Positions 14,685-23,741 of a stretch of 27,157 nt of DNA are shown piece by piece (the first letter of the stretch is position 1; each line of letters begins with the position of its first letter). The DNA is from DATIJJ01 sp039936115 (GTDB lineage Bacteria; Pseudomonadota; Gammaproteobacteria; DSM-16500), in contig JBDTIZ010000314.1 of the NCBI GenBank assembly GCA_039936115.1, positions 1 to 27,157 on the forward strand, read 5' to 3'. The translations under genes and the position numbers were made by a program. The notes under the pieces were generated by a model, which worked only from the letters and a program-made list of their open reading frames with translations, searched no databases and was not told the origin of the DNA.

Positions 14685-15827
14685 ATGAAGGTTGGGATAC
14701 CTAAAGAAATTGTTGCATCAGAGCAACGAGTGGCAGCTGTTCCTGAGACTGTTGCAAAAATAAAAAAACTAGGCTTCGACATCCTGGTGGAATCCGGTGC
14801 TGGGTTAAATGCGCATATTGCTGATAGTGAATATCAAACGGCAGGTGCAATACTTAAGCCTTCTGCCGAAGACTTATACACGGATGCAGATATTATTCTC
14901 AAAGTCCAACGTCCTAGTGAATCAACTGAAATGGATTTCATGAAAGAAAAATCCGTGTTAATTGGATACCTTTCATTAGCAAAATCACCAGCCCTTATCG
15001 AAAAATTGAATCAAAAAAAAATCACAGCATTTTCACTAGAATACCTGCCAAGAATTGCCCGCGCGCAATCCATGGATATTCTGAGTTCGATGAGTAATAT
15101 TGCGGGCTATAAAAGCGTCATTATCGCTGCAAATTATTTAGGAAAATTTTTTCCTATGTTAATGACCGCAGCAGGTACTATTCCTCCCGCTAAAGTTATG
15201 GTGATTGGTGCGGGTGTTGCCGGTTTGCAAGCCATTGCAACAGCCAGAAGACTGGGCGGTGTCGTTACGGCGTTTGACACACGCCCGATTGCTGGAGAAC
15301 AAGTTAAAAGTCTAGGCGCTGATTTTGTTTCATTAGAAGTGCCTCACGATCAAGCGGAAGATAATAGCGGTTATGCAAAAGAACAATCAGCTGAATTCTA
15401 CAGTCACGAACAAAATATCATCCGTGACCATTTAAAAAATATGGATGTTGTCATTACCACAGCACTGATTCCAGGCAAACGCGCACCACTTTTAATTACC
15501 GAAGACATGGTAAAAGACATGAAACCCGGTGCAGTTATCGTTGATCTGGCGAGTGAACAAGAAGGAAATTGTGCCTTAACGATGCCCGGAAAAACTATCG
15601 TGAAATATGGTGTCACTCTTGTGGGTGAATTAAATATTCCAAGCACAGTACCGATACATGCGAGTCAGTTATACGCCAGAAATCTATTTAATTTTCTGAA
15701 TTCTATTGTGCAAGATGCAAAAATTAAAATTGATTTTTCAGATGAGATCATCAAAGGGTGCTTAATCACTCACGATGGAGAAACTGTTCATTCTGCTTTT
15801 AAACGATCTGCTGAGCTAAGAGGTTAA
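14685..15827 (+). CDS. pntAA: NAD(P) transhydrogenase subunit alpha part 1 (NAD-binding, dI)
   Basis: Peripheral NAD(H)-binding domain I of proton-translocating transhydrogenase, 380 aa. It begins with MKVGIPKEIVASEQRVA, typical of the alanine dehydrogenase/PntA fold. RAQSMDILSS at 126-135 and the Rossmann motif GAGVAGLQAIATARRLG at 175-191 are conserved, as is VTAFDTRP. It works with PntAB and PntB to drive hydride transfer from NADH to NADP+ using the proton gradient. The split of alpha into two polypeptides matches Rhodospirillum-type enzymes, unlike the fused E. coli PntA. No Shine-Dalgarno is visible before the ATG. The next gene starts 3 bp after the stop. Confidence 0.94.
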   Translation: MKVGIPKEIVASEQRVAAVPETVAKIKKLGFDILVESGAGLNAHIADSEYQTAGAILKPSAEDLYTDADIILKVQRPSESTEMDFMKEKSVLIGYLSLAKSPALIEKLNQKKITAFSLEYLPRIARAQSMDILSSMSNIAGYKSVIIAANYLGKFFPMLMTAAGTIPPAKVMVIGAGVAGLQAIATARRLGGVVTAFDTRPIAGEQVKSLGADFVSLEVPHDQAEDNSGYAKEQSAEFYSHEQNIIRDHLKNMDVVITTALIPGKRAPLLITEDMVKDMKPGAVIVDLASEQEGNCALTMPGKTIVKYGVTLVGELNIPSTVPIHASQLYARNLFNFLNSIVQDAKIKIDFSDEIIKGCLITHDGETVHSAFKRSAELRG

Positions 15828-15830
15828 GCG

Positions 15831-16136
15831 ATGGATACGGGATTAGGTATATCAGATATTTATATTTTTATTCTTGCTGGATTTTTAGGTTTTTTATTAA
15901 TTTCTCGCATACCATCATTACTGCATACGCCACTCATGTCTGCAACTAACGCAATTTCTGGGATTTCATTGATTGGTGCGCTGATAGTTGCAGGTGCTGA
16001 TTATGATAGATTATCGACGATTTTAGCATTTATCGCTGTCGTATGTTCGACAGTGAATGTGGTTGGCGGATTTCTCATTACAGATCGTATTTTAAAAATG
16101 TTTAAAAAAGACGATTCAAAGAGTAAAAAATCATGA
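15831..16136 (+). CDS. pntAB: NAD(P) transhydrogenase subunit alpha part 2 (membrane)
   Basis: Small membrane subunit of 101 aa with three hydrophobic helices (about 10-30, 38-58 and 63-87). It supplies part of the proton channel (domain II) of the transhydrogenase. PLMSATNAISGISLIGA is the conserved segment, and the protein ends in a short lysine-rich tail. Its ribosome site AGAGG lies at the end of pntAA, and its stop codon overlaps the pntB start by 4 bp (ATGA), which implies translational coupling. Confidence 0.93.
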   Translation: MDTGLGISDIYIFILAGFLGFLLISRIPSLLHTPLMSATNAISGISLIGALIVAGADYDRLSTILAFIAVVCSTVNVVGGFLITDRILKMFKKDDSKSKKS

Positions 16137-17518
16137 GCATGATTCAGTTGTGTTATATCGTTTCAGCTATCTTATTTATTTTAGGTGTTTGGGCATTAAG
16201 CTCACCGAAGACCGCGCGACGTGGAATGAATCTAGCTTCTTTAGGAATGTTTATTGCAATCGTCGGTACACTGTTTAGTCATCAGATTATTACTTTTAAA
16301 TGGATTATCGCTGGAATTGCATTAGGTTCTCTTATCAGTTTGCCGATTTCATTGTGGATTCCAATGACTGCTATACCACAACGAATTGCAATTTCACACG
16401 CGGGCGGTGCATTAGCAGCTTGTCTCATTGGAATTTCTGAATATTATCGACAGAGCAGTATGTTAGGTCATGTCAGCATGGGTATTATCGGGCTTGAAGT
16501 GATGTTAGCTGCATTAACTTTTACTGGCAGTTTGATGGTTGCAGGAAAGTTGCAAGGCATACTTCCTGGACGTCCGATGACGTATCGTGGCCAGAATTTC
16601 GTTAATATTGGTTTATTTCTTTTGATGATAGGTATTGTAGTCTATCTGATCTTACATCCACAAATTAATGCGCTTTTTTATATGCTGTTATGTTTGGCAT
16701 TTATTTTTGGTGTATCTTTGGTGGTGCCAATTGGCGCAGCAGATATGCCGGTGGTGATTGCATTATTTAACTCTTACGGTGGACTAACTGGCGCGGTGAT
16801 GGGATTCATGATGGCGAATCGCATTCAAATTATTACGGGGGCTCTTGACGGTGCATCCGGTTTTATTTTATCTATGCTGATGTGTAAAGCAATGAATCGT
16901 TCAATGACGAATGTGTTATTCGGTGCATTTGGTAAAGTGAGGCATACTGAGGTAGTCACACAGAAGGATGCAACCGGCGATAAAAAACATCCTAAATCAA
17001 CAACCGTCGAAGATGTAATAGAATTATTTAGGCAAGCCAAATCCGTCATTATTGTGCCAGGTTATGGCATGGCTGCTTCACAAGCGCATTTCGCACTACG
17101 AGATTTTGCAGACAAATTAAAAGCACAGGGCACAACCGTTAAATACGCTATTCATCCCGTCGCAGGTCGGATGCCGGGACATATGAATGTTTTGTTAGCG
17201 GAAGCAAACGTGCCGTATACTGATTTGTATGATATGGAACAAATTAATCCTGAATTTCCGAATGCCGATATTGCACTCGTCGTCGGCGCAAACGATGTGA
17301 CGAATCCTTCCGCGCGTTATGTAAAAGCCAGCCCGATTTATGGCATGCCGATTTTGGACGCGGATAAAGCAAAAGCTGTTATTGTTTGTAAACGAAGTTT
17401 GAATCCGGGATTTTCAGGGATTGAAAACGATCTTTATGTGCAAGATCACACGTGGTTATTGTTCGGTGATGCTAAAGAAAGTTTGACTCAATTGGCGTAT
17501 GAATTTAAAAAGCATTGA
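16133..17518 (+). CDS. pntB: NAD(P) transhydrogenase subunit beta
   Basis: Beta subunit of 461 aa, normal length. The N-terminal half carries the remaining membrane helices of domain II, including the SHAGGALAACLIGISEYYR and SYGGLTGAVMGFM segments. The C-terminal third is the NADP(H)-binding domain III: IIVPGYGMAASQAHFALRD, IHPVAGRMPGHMNVLLAEANVPY, VVGANDVTNPSA, and ILDADKAKAVIVCKRSLNPGF. Together with PntAA and PntAB it makes NADPH at the inner membrane, useful here for biosynthesis and for the PHA reductase further along. It is the third gene of a tight operon and converges on the APC transporter gene with a 67-bp gap. Confidence 0.95.
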   Translation: MSMIQLCYIVSAILFILGVWALSSPKTARRGMNLASLGMFIAIVGTLFSHQIITFKWIIAGIALGSLISLPISLWIPMTAIPQRIAISHAGGALAACLIGISEYYRQSSMLGHVSMGIIGLEVMLAALTFTGSLMVAGKLQGILPGRPMTYRGQNFVNIGLFLLMIGIVVYLILHPQINALFYMLLCLAFIFGVSLVVPIGAADMPVVIALFNSYGGLTGAVMGFMMANRIQIITGALDGASGFILSMLMCKAMNRSMTNVLFGAFGKVRHTEVVTQKDATGDKKHPKSTTVEDVIELFRQAKSVIIVPGYGMAASQAHFALRDFADKLKAQGTTVKYAIHPVAGRMPGHMNVLLAEANVPYTDLYDMEQINPEFPNADIALVVGANDVTNPSARYVKASPIYGMPILDADKAKAVIVCKRSLNPGFSGIENDLYVQDHTWLLFGDAKESLTQLAYEFKKH

Positions 17519-17585
17519 TACTGATTTCCGGCACGCATAAACAGCTAACCAACTTCACCACAAAATTCATTTTCCAACCTAGAAT

Positions 17586-18974
17586 TCACCGCAGTTTTTT
17601 TTTATAAAAATAAAACACTGCAACGGGTAGGATCATCAAAACAATTCCGCTACAAAAAACAACTTCATAATGCAACGGCGTTCCAACATTAATCCCAGAT
17701 GGCGGAATAAATCCAACCGTCAATGTAATGGCGCAACCAATTAATCCTAAAATACACACTAACCACATACCAAGTTTTCCACCCGGAATAGTAAATGCAT
17801 GAAACTGGGATTTTAATTTATATTTTAAGCAAATCGCAGAGCTAAACATTAACACATACATTAAAATATAAAGCTGAGTGCTGAGAGCTGTTAATAACCA
17901 ATAAGAACCATTCACGCTAGGCATCAACAAAAACGCTAAACAGATGAGACTCACACAGATAGCTTGCATAATTAATAAATGACTTGCTACACCATGTTTA
18001 TTTTGATGTAACAAAAATTTCGGTAAATAACCTGATTGCGCAGCTTGCAATAAACCTTTAGCCGGTGAAATAATCCAGCTCGTCATGCTGCCTAAACTTC
18101 CCAGCAAAATCATTCCTGTCATCACTGGAATTAACCACGGCATATGATAAACCGAAAAGAAATTCGTAAATGCTTGCATCACACCGGATACCAAATTAAT
18201 TTGATCCTTAGGTAAAACCAAAGCAATGGCAAGTGAACCCATAATCATCGTAAACAAAATCAATAGCACAGAAAAATAAAGTGCTTTCGGAAATGTTTTT
18301 TGCGGATCATGCACTTCTTTGACATGCACCATGGCTAATTCAATGCCTAAGAATGAGGTCATAATGGCCGTTAACGAAATCCAATTATCAGTGTGTGATA
18401 ACGATGGCAACATAGTCGCTGCAGTAAAATGTATCTGTATAGGTTTGCCTAGACAAACCCATACAATGGCTAAAAGTATAATTAAACCCATCGGTATCAC
18501 CATACCTATAAACGAGCAGGTATTGGCAAATCGTGCAGAGGTATGAACTCCTTTCAGGTTGATAAATGTCATGATCCAAAAAACACTGAGGATAACTGAC
18601 ACCAGATAAAGTTTACTTTGCGCTAAACCGGGATCAAGAAAGTAGATTGCAGTGCCTGCAATAAAAGATAATATCGTTGGGAACCACACCATCGTATTAA
18701 CCCATTGTAACCAAACCGATAGTAACGCAAATTTTTCGCCAAATGCGGAGTGAGTCCAATGATAGATACCACCTTTTTCTGCGTTGCCAGATGACAATTC
18801 AGCAGAAACAAGCGCTGCAGGAATCAAAAAAATGATGGCAGAAAAAATAAAAAAGAATATCAGTGAGCTGCCAAATAAAGAGGTTGCTGGCAAATTTCGG
18901 ATGCTATCAATAGCACCTGTAATTAATAAAACTAGGGCGACTGTCGTAAGTCCGGTTTTTTTTGTGGTTTTCAG
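17586..18974 (-). CDS. APC-family amino acid transporter, probable CTG start
   Basis: Inner-membrane transporter of 462 aa with about 12 helices, of the amino acid-polyamine-organocation superfamily, nearest in style to the glutamate/GABA antiporter-like group. From the first canonical start in frame (TTG 18893) the protein would lack helix 1. Translating further upstream gives an intact, family-typical first helix (KTGLTTVALVLLITGAIDS), with no ATG, GTG or TTG before an in-frame stop. A CTG at 18972-18974 has GAGGG placed 7 nt upstream, the best start available. Later conserved parts are SAELSSGNAEKGGIYHW and TSWIISPAKGLLQAAQSG. The substrate is not determinable. It is divergent from the MaoC hydratase gene and convergent with pntB. 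Confidence 0.82.
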   Translation of the reverse strand: MKTTKKTGLTTVALVLLITGAIDSIRNLPATSLFGSSLIFFFIFSAIIFLIPAALVSAELSSGNAEKGGIYHWTHSAFGEKFALLSVWLQWVNTMVWFPTILSFIAGTAIYFLDPGLAQSKLYLVSVILSVFWIMTFINLKGVHTSARFANTCSFIGMVIPMGLIILLAIVWVCLGKPIQIHFTAATMLPSLSHTDNWISLTAIMTSFLGIELAMVHVKEVHDPQKTFPKALYFSVLLILFTMIMGSLAIALVLPKDQINLVSGVMQAFTNFFSVYHMPWLIPVMTGMILLGSLGSMTSWIISPAKGLLQAAQSGYLPKFLLHQNKHGVASHLLIMQAICVSLICLAFLLMPSVNGSYWLLTALSTQLYILMYVLMFSSAICLKYKLKSQFHAFTIPGGKLGMWLVCILGLIGCAITLTVGFIPPSGINVGTPLHYEVVFCSGIVLMILPVAVFYFYKKKLR

Positions 18975-19176
18975 CTTTCTGCCCTCAATCTGTATCTGTT
19001 TTAATCATATTCAAGTTAAATACTATAAACATATTCTAGTTTTATGTAAAATTAATTAAATAGATTGTACGATGAATATAAATGAGTTAACTGAATCTAT
19101 CTTTCAAAAAGATATTAAGCATAATGCAATTAATCAATAGGTTAGCAGAGTGACAATTTAGCTCACCAAATTGGTT

Positions 19177-19191
19177 TAAAATAGACTAATG
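19177..19191 (+). promoter_or_regulatory. -10 box touching the start codon (possible leaderless mRNA)
   Basis: TAAAAT (19177-19182, 5 of 6 to consensus) ends 6 nt before the ATG at 19189, so transcription would begin at or next to the start codon. No Shine-Dalgarno sequence precedes the ATG. The -35 region is weak. The rest of the 18975-19188 gap is AT-rich with no other feature. Confidence 0.35.
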
Positions 19192-19680
19192 AACCTCAAT
19201 AATCATGAACTCACAAATCGCACGTTTGATGAAATTCAAGTCGGGGATACCGCTTTGATTAGCCGTCAGATTACAGCGAGAGATATTGAGATTTTTGCGA
19301 TATTATCAGGTGATATCAATCCAGTGCATTTAGACCCAGCCTTCGCCCAAAAAACCATTTTCAAGGGCATTATTGCCCACGGTATCTGGGGTGGGGCGTT
19401 AATATCGACCGTATTGGGAACGCAGCTACCAGGCCCTGGTACTATTTATCTAGGACAAACCTTAGAATTCATGCGTCCTACAAAAGTGGGTGATATAGTG
19501 ACTGCAACTGTGACAGTCACAGAAAAGCAGGACAAAAAAAATATTGTTATCTTGGATTGTCGCTGCACAAATCAACAGCAAGAAGAATTAATTCGCGGGA
19601 TTGCGAAAGTGATGGCACCTACCGAAAAAGTCAATTGGCAAAGCAAAATCCTTCCTGAAATCATTCTGAAAAACCAATAA
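19189..19680 (+). CDS. MaoC-like (R)-specific enoyl-CoA hydratase (PhaJ-like)
   Basis: Hot-dog fold hydratase of 163 aa. The catalytic hydratase motif appears as LSGDINPVHLDPAFA, with D42 and H47 at the same five-residue spacing as in Aeromonas PhaJ. FKGIIAHGIWGGALIS and GPGTIYLGQTLEFMRPTKVGD follow as in the family. Such enzymes hydrate trans-2-enoyl-CoA to (R)-3-hydroxyacyl-CoA, the substrate of PHA synthase. The pha block lies 2.3 kb downstream on the opposite strand, so a role in feeding fatty-acid-derived monomers is plausible. It also resembles the hydratase half of enoyl-CoA hydratase/phosphate acetyltransferase fusions, but no second domain is present. The start lacks a ribosome site and may be leaderless. 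Confidence 0.82.
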   Translation: MNLNNHELTNRTFDEIQVGDTALISRQITARDIEIFAILSGDINPVHLDPAFAQKTIFKGIIAHGIWGGALISTVLGTQLPGPGTIYLGQTLEFMRPTKVGDIVTATVTVTEKQDKKNIVILDCRCTNQQQEELIRGIAKVMAPTEKVNWQSKILPEIILKNQ

Positions 19681-19734
19681 AATCCGTGTGCAGTGGGATT
19701 ATTTTGTTGTTAAGATATCCGGCATTCAAGAGTG

Positions 19735-19764
19735 TGTCATTCCCGCCTTCGCGGAAATGAGACA
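19735..19764. repeat. family E hairpin, degenerate copy
   Basis: TGTCATTCCCGC (19735-19746) pairs imperfectly with GCGGAAATGAGACA (19751-19764) around a CTTC loop. The same left arm occurs perfectly paired at 23750-23776. The hairpin lies between the hydratase and kdoO genes. Confidence 0.65.
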
Positions 19765-19800
19765 ACTAAATTTACTAGATAACTTTGTGACATAAAAAAT

Positions 19801-20685
19801 ATGCTAACAGACTTTATAAAAGAAATTGCAAATACCGACTGGAATTCATCATTCTCAACTGAAATCCAAACGCAATCTATCACCGCTCTTGAAAGCGGCA
19901 AAATTCTGTTATTTCCACAATTACCTTTCCAAGTGTTGAGTCATGAAAATAAATTTCTTACTTCTACCATCACAAATTTTAAAACTAAAAATATCAGCTT
20001 TAATCGCAGCACGGGATTATTGCGTGGTGCAGAATGCAAAGGTCAAGATCATGACGATTTGAAAAAAATGCTACAACGTTTTGCTGATCACGCTGAAAAT
20101 CTAATTCGCAATCTATTTTCACCCTATATCCACGCTTTACAAATCGGTCGCACGAGTTTTAGACCGGTTGAAATTTCAGGCCGTGTGAGTTCCTATCGCA
20201 AAGATGATACGCGTCTGCATGTTGATGCGTTTCCTGCCACACCTAATCAAGGTCGCCGAATATTACGTGTGTTTACTAATATCAATCCTAATGGTCAAGC
20301 ACGTTTGTGGCGAGTAGGCGAACCTTATGCAGATGTTGCCAAACGTTTTTTACCGCAAGTACCACGTCCATGGCCTGGAAAATCGTTCTTGCTAAAAAGT
20401 CTAAAGCTGACCAAAACGTATCGAACCAAATACGATCACATCATGCTGCAAATTCATAATCGTATGAAAGCGGATTTAGAGTATCAAAAAGCTGTTCCAC
20501 AATGTGAAATCGGTTTTGTGCCTGGCAATACTTGGATTGTACAAACAGATCATGTTTCACATGCGGCAATGTCAGGTCAGTATATGTTTGAACAAACGTT
20601 TTATTTGCCAGTTGATGCGATGTTGAATCCTGAGCTTTCGCCGTTGCGTGTGCTTGAGAAAATGATGGGGAATGTATTGGTTTAA
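19801..20685 (+). CDS. kdoO: Kdo hydroxylase (3-deoxy-D-manno-octulosonate 3-hydroxylase family)
   Basis: Iron(II)/2-oxoglutarate-type dioxygenase of 294 aa that would hydroxylate Kdo in the inner core of lipopolysaccharide to Ko, described for Burkholderia and Yersinia KdoO. The family block DDTRLHVDAFPATPNQGRR holds the H140-x-D142 metal pair, followed by ILRVFTNINPNGQARLWRVGEP. The third metal histidine is probably H254 in DHVSHAAMSGQY, within a C-terminal strand ending FEQTFYLP. Length is normal. No ribosome site is visible before the ATG, and the preceding gap carries a repeat hairpin. The enzyme acts on an LPS precursor at the inner membrane. No other LPS gene is adjacent. The function is assigned by family resemblance. 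Confidence 0.87.
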   Translation: MLTDFIKEIANTDWNSSFSTEIQTQSITALESGKILLFPQLPFQVLSHENKFLTSTITNFKTKNISFNRSTGLLRGAECKGQDHDDLKKMLQRFADHAENLIRNLFSPYIHALQIGRTSFRPVEISGRVSSYRKDDTRLHVDAFPATPNQGRRILRVFTNINPNGQARLWRVGEPYADVAKRFLPQVPRPWPGKSFLLKSLKLTKTYRTKYDHIMLQIHNRMKADLEYQKAVPQCEIGFVPGNTWIVQTDHVSHAAMSGQYMFEQTFYLPVDAMLNPELSPLRVLEKMMGNVLV

Positions 20686-20706
20686 GCAATGCTGTTCAAA
20701 AGACTC

Positions 20707-20747
20707 TGTCACCCCGCACTTGTTGCGGGGTGACAGTGATTTAAAGT
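20707..20747. repeat. family D hairpin element, single unit
   Basis: A perfect 12-bp stem TGTCACCCCGCA (20707-20718)/TGCGGGGTGACA (20724-20735) with a CTTGT loop, followed by GTGATTTAAAGTGCGGG. It matches the units tandemly repeated at 14-88. It lies between the convergent kdoO and beta-lactamase-like genes and could end transcription in both directions. Only a short T-run (TCTTTT on the minus strand, beyond the stem) is present. Confidence 0.75.
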
Positions 20748-20823
20748 GCGGGAGCAGAGGGAGCTTTTTTAGCTGAGATAGGCTACGGGAGAGGCATCTT
20801 AGGTTTGCCCCAACATTTTTTCT

Positions 20824-21873
20824 TTACCCATTCCGAGTCAAATGATCATATACCGCCCGAGAAGCCAGCGCGATAGCACGCGAACGCACATGATCGCTCA
20901 CTCCCCTGGATTTCACATAGACCGCAATAACGATATGCCCTTGATCGCGCGGCAGTGAAATAATTCCCACATCACTTGCAAATCTGAAAAGTTGTTTTGA
21001 CCCAGGATGTTTCAATATATTTCGTGAGTAAATAGCCCAAGAGCCTGTTTTGTGTGCGACTTTCGTACCAGAAGGTAAGAGTTTCTTAATCCGTGTTTTG
21101 CCTGTTTGGCATCGTTCCATAATACCCAGCAATAAATCAGTACTATCGTCTGAAAGTAACTCACGATTGTATAATTTTACTAATAACATCACCATGTCAT
21201 CCGGTGTTGTGGTATCCCGAGGATCATTTTGAAATTGTTTCCAGGCAAATAGTTTTTTTGCAATGGGTACTTGGCCAAAAATTTTTTCTAGATACTTGGA
21301 AGTATGCGACTGATTTAACACATCTGGGTTCGCACCGTTTTCGTCGACTAAAATATGCAGGAGAGAACGTCTTACCATGATGTGATCAAGACCATAAGCG
21401 TGTAACATTCGGCTGACTGTCACGGGTCCATTAACTTCACGCAGGATGGCATCACTTGCACTATTATCACTGATTGTTAGCATTAATCTAAGTAGCTTAC
21501 CTAATGAAATATCCACATAGCCTTTGTTCAACGAATGATACAAGGAGCCACTACCCGGTATAGAGTTATTATTACTCAAACGAACGACGTGATCTAAAGA
21601 ATCCTGGTTTTCATCGACACGATGTAGAAATGCGACTGCAATAGGTACTTTTATGGTACTTGCCATAAAAAAAGGCACATTACCGTTGTATGATACTTTT
21701 TGATTAGTTTCTAAATAAATCGCAGAAACGCCAATAATACTATTAGTCGCACGCGAAATATCATTTAGCTTTTTGACGATACTAGAATTGTTATTAACCT
21801 CGGCAAAACAATTAATTGAGAGTAACAAACATCCAAACAAAATCCGCTTTAATGCTTCCCTAAAAAAACTCAT
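20824..21873 (-). CDS. class A beta-lactamase-like serine hydrolase lacking the Glu166 position
   Basis: Exported penicillin-binding/beta-lactamase-fold protein of 349 aa with a signal peptide (1-24, cleavage near CFA/EV). Class A motifs are S72-T-I-K75, S135-D-N137 and K275-T-G277. The DPRDTTTP stretch at 217-224 marks the end of the omega loop. Counting back from it, the positions of Glu166 and Asn170 are Lys207 and Trp211, so the usual deacylating Glu is absent there. The omega region before it is longer than in TEM-type enzymes. It may be a weak or altered beta-lactamase, or act on peptidoglycan or another ester. Length exceeds the typical 290 aa. The ribosome site is weak. The upstream gap to phaC has no clear terminator. 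Confidence 0.83.
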   Translation of the reverse strand: MSFFREALKRILFGCLLLSINCFAEVNNNSSIVKKLNDISRATNSIIGVSAIYLETNQKVSYNGNVPFFMASTIKVPIAVAFLHRVDENQDSLDHVVRLSNNNSIPGSGSLYHSLNKGYVDISLGKLLRLMLTISDNSASDAILREVNGPVTVSRMLHAYGLDHIMVRRSLLHILVDENGANPDVLNQSHTSKYLEKIFGQVPIAKKLFAWKQFQNDPRDTTTPDDMVMLLVKLYNRELLSDDSTDLLLGIMERCQTGKTRIKKLLPSGTKVAHKTGSWAIYSRNILKHPGSKQLFRFASDVGIISLPRDQGHIVIAVYVKSRGVSDHVRSRAIALASRAVYDHLTRNG

Positions 21874-22000
21874 TTAGATGTTTCATCCCTATAAATTTTA
21901 AAATTATAAGTGATTATCTGTCTGATGGGGGTTTAGATGCAAGGTGAAATATGAGTTTATGTGGTGGCGAACCACAAAAGCATGCTTAACATTTGAAGCT

Positions 22001-23725
22001 TCAACGCAAATCTGAAAGCTTAGTTTTAACATAACTCCCAGGCGCATCTTCAAGCGGCTGATAGCTTGAATGATATTCTTTATTAACCAAAATACAATCT
22101 CCAGAAAAATCTTTCAACCAAGTCTCCCAATCAGTCCACCAAGACCCAGAATTCAATGTTGCTGATTGTAACCAATCAGTCGAATCCAGCGTAAGATCAG
22201 CATAAGTAGAATAACCATATTTATTTTTGATGGGGGGATTGATCACCCCAGCAACATGGCCTGAGTTTGCCAGTACAAATTTCTTTTTGCCGCTAAGTAA
22301 TTGCATACTTTTATAACAAGATGTCCAGATTGTAATATGATCTTTTTGAGCGGCTAAAAAATAACTGGGTATATTAATCTTGCCGAGATCAATGGGTATA
22401 TTAGAAAGAGTAATGGCGCCCGATTTCGCTAAATGATTTTGTAAATACATTTCACGTAAATAAAAAAGATGTACGTTACCTGAAATATTTGTCGAATCTG
22501 AGTTCCAATTCAGAAAATCAAGCGGCATTGGTTTTTGACCTTTCATGTATCGATTAACATAATTAGACCATAATAATTCTTGAGGTCTGAGCATAGTAAA
22601 TACGGCATTCATTAATTCGCCATCTAAAAAACCATTCCTTTGTATATAAGATTCAAGCAACGAAAGTTGTTCTTCATCAATAAATACGCCTAGATCTCCC
22701 GGGTCGGAAAAATCCAATAATGTTGTCAAAAAAGTCACGCTATTTACAAAATTTTGCTCTTTAGCAGCAAGAAAACTCAACGCGCACGCCAATAACGTTC
22801 CGCCTACGCAATAACCTAATACATTAATTTTTTCAGTCAGCCCAACATCACGTACAATTTGCATTGCAGTCAATGGTCCGTTTTCCATGTAATCGGTAAA
22901 AGTAAAACGAGCATGTTCCGAGGTTGGATTTACCCAAGAAATTAGAAACACAGAATAGCCTTGATCGAGAATCCATTTCACATAAGAATTGTCTGCCTGT
23001 AAATCTAAAATATAATATTTGTTTATCCAAGGTGGCACAATTAAGAGAGGAATTTCATAGACTTTTTCAGTGCGAGCTTCATAATGTATAAGTTGCATAA
23101 TTTCATTTTGAAAAATAATTTTACCCTTCGTTATTGCAATATTTTCACCAACAATATAACGACTACTGTCTGCTGAAGTAATATTAAATATGACTTTACT
23201 CAATTCCGCATCTTCCAAGAATTGTTTAAAGCCATTAATTAAATTTTCGCCTCGTTCATTTAGTAATAATTTTAAGGCATCAGGGTTCGTCGATAAAAAA
23301 TTATTGGGATGTAATGCTTCAATCAGTTGTTTCGTCAGAAAGCGTAATTTTCGTTGTATTTTAGTGTCATCAACATGTTGCAAAGCCATATCTAACCAGG
23401 TTTGCGTTTGTTCCGACATGATTTGATAGGATTGCTGGATGGATTCATGTAATGGATTTTCGCTAGCTGTGTTAGAGAGAAAAGGTTGCATAAGTTTTTG
23501 TTGTGTTGAAATGTAATTTTGCCAATATAAAGTGTAATCTTCTGTTTTCAAATCGGAATGTGCTGACATGACATCAAAAAAACTTTTCCAGTGATTTGAA
23601 AAGAGTGAAGAAAATAAATTGATTTTTTCGAAGTCATATAATGTTTGGGTTGATTTTTTTTGCTTTGAGGGAGATTTTTTGCTGCGTTTCGTCCGGGTAG
23701 TGACTTTTTCATCCGTTGATTTCAT
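22001..23725 (-). CDS. phaC: poly(3-hydroxyalkanoate) synthase, class I type
   Basis: PHA synthase of 574 aa that polymerises (R)-3-hydroxyacyl-CoA on the surface of intracellular granules. The lipase-like box is GYCVGGT with catalytic C306; D462 (AAQKDHITIW) and H490 (ANSGHVAGVINPP) complete the triad, in line with C319/D480/H508 of the Ralstonia enzyme. PPWINKYYILDL and FLISWVNPT are family hallmarks. The length suits class I (single subunit), and no phaE is present. The first 25 residues are very rich in Lys, Ser and Thr and probably disordered. GAGGAG precedes the ATG by 5 nt. It is the last gene of the pha block, separated from phaP by a hairpin with a T-run. Confidence 0.95.
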   Translation of the reverse strand: MKSTDEKVTTRTKRSKKSPSKQKKSTQTLYDFEKINLFSSLFSNHWKSFFDVMSAHSDLKTEDYTLYWQNYISTQQKLMQPFLSNTASENPLHESIQQSYQIMSEQTQTWLDMALQHVDDTKIQRKLRFLTKQLIEALHPNNFLSTNPDALKLLLNERGENLINGFKQFLEDAELSKVIFNITSADSSRYIVGENIAITKGKIIFQNEIMQLIHYEARTEKVYEIPLLIVPPWINKYYILDLQADNSYVKWILDQGYSVFLISWVNPTSEHARFTFTDYMENGPLTAMQIVRDVGLTEKINVLGYCVGGTLLACALSFLAAKEQNFVNSVTFLTTLLDFSDPGDLGVFIDEEQLSLLESYIQRNGFLDGELMNAVFTMLRPQELLWSNYVNRYMKGQKPMPLDFLNWNSDSTNISGNVHLFYLREMYLQNHLAKSGAITLSNIPIDLGKINIPSYFLAAQKDHITIWTSCYKSMQLLSGKKKFVLANSGHVAGVINPPIKNKYGYSTYADLTLDSTDWLQSATLNSGSWWTDWETWLKDFSGDCILVNKEYHSSYQPLEDAPGSYVKTKLSDLR

Positions 23726-23741
23726 TGCATCTCCTCACAGA

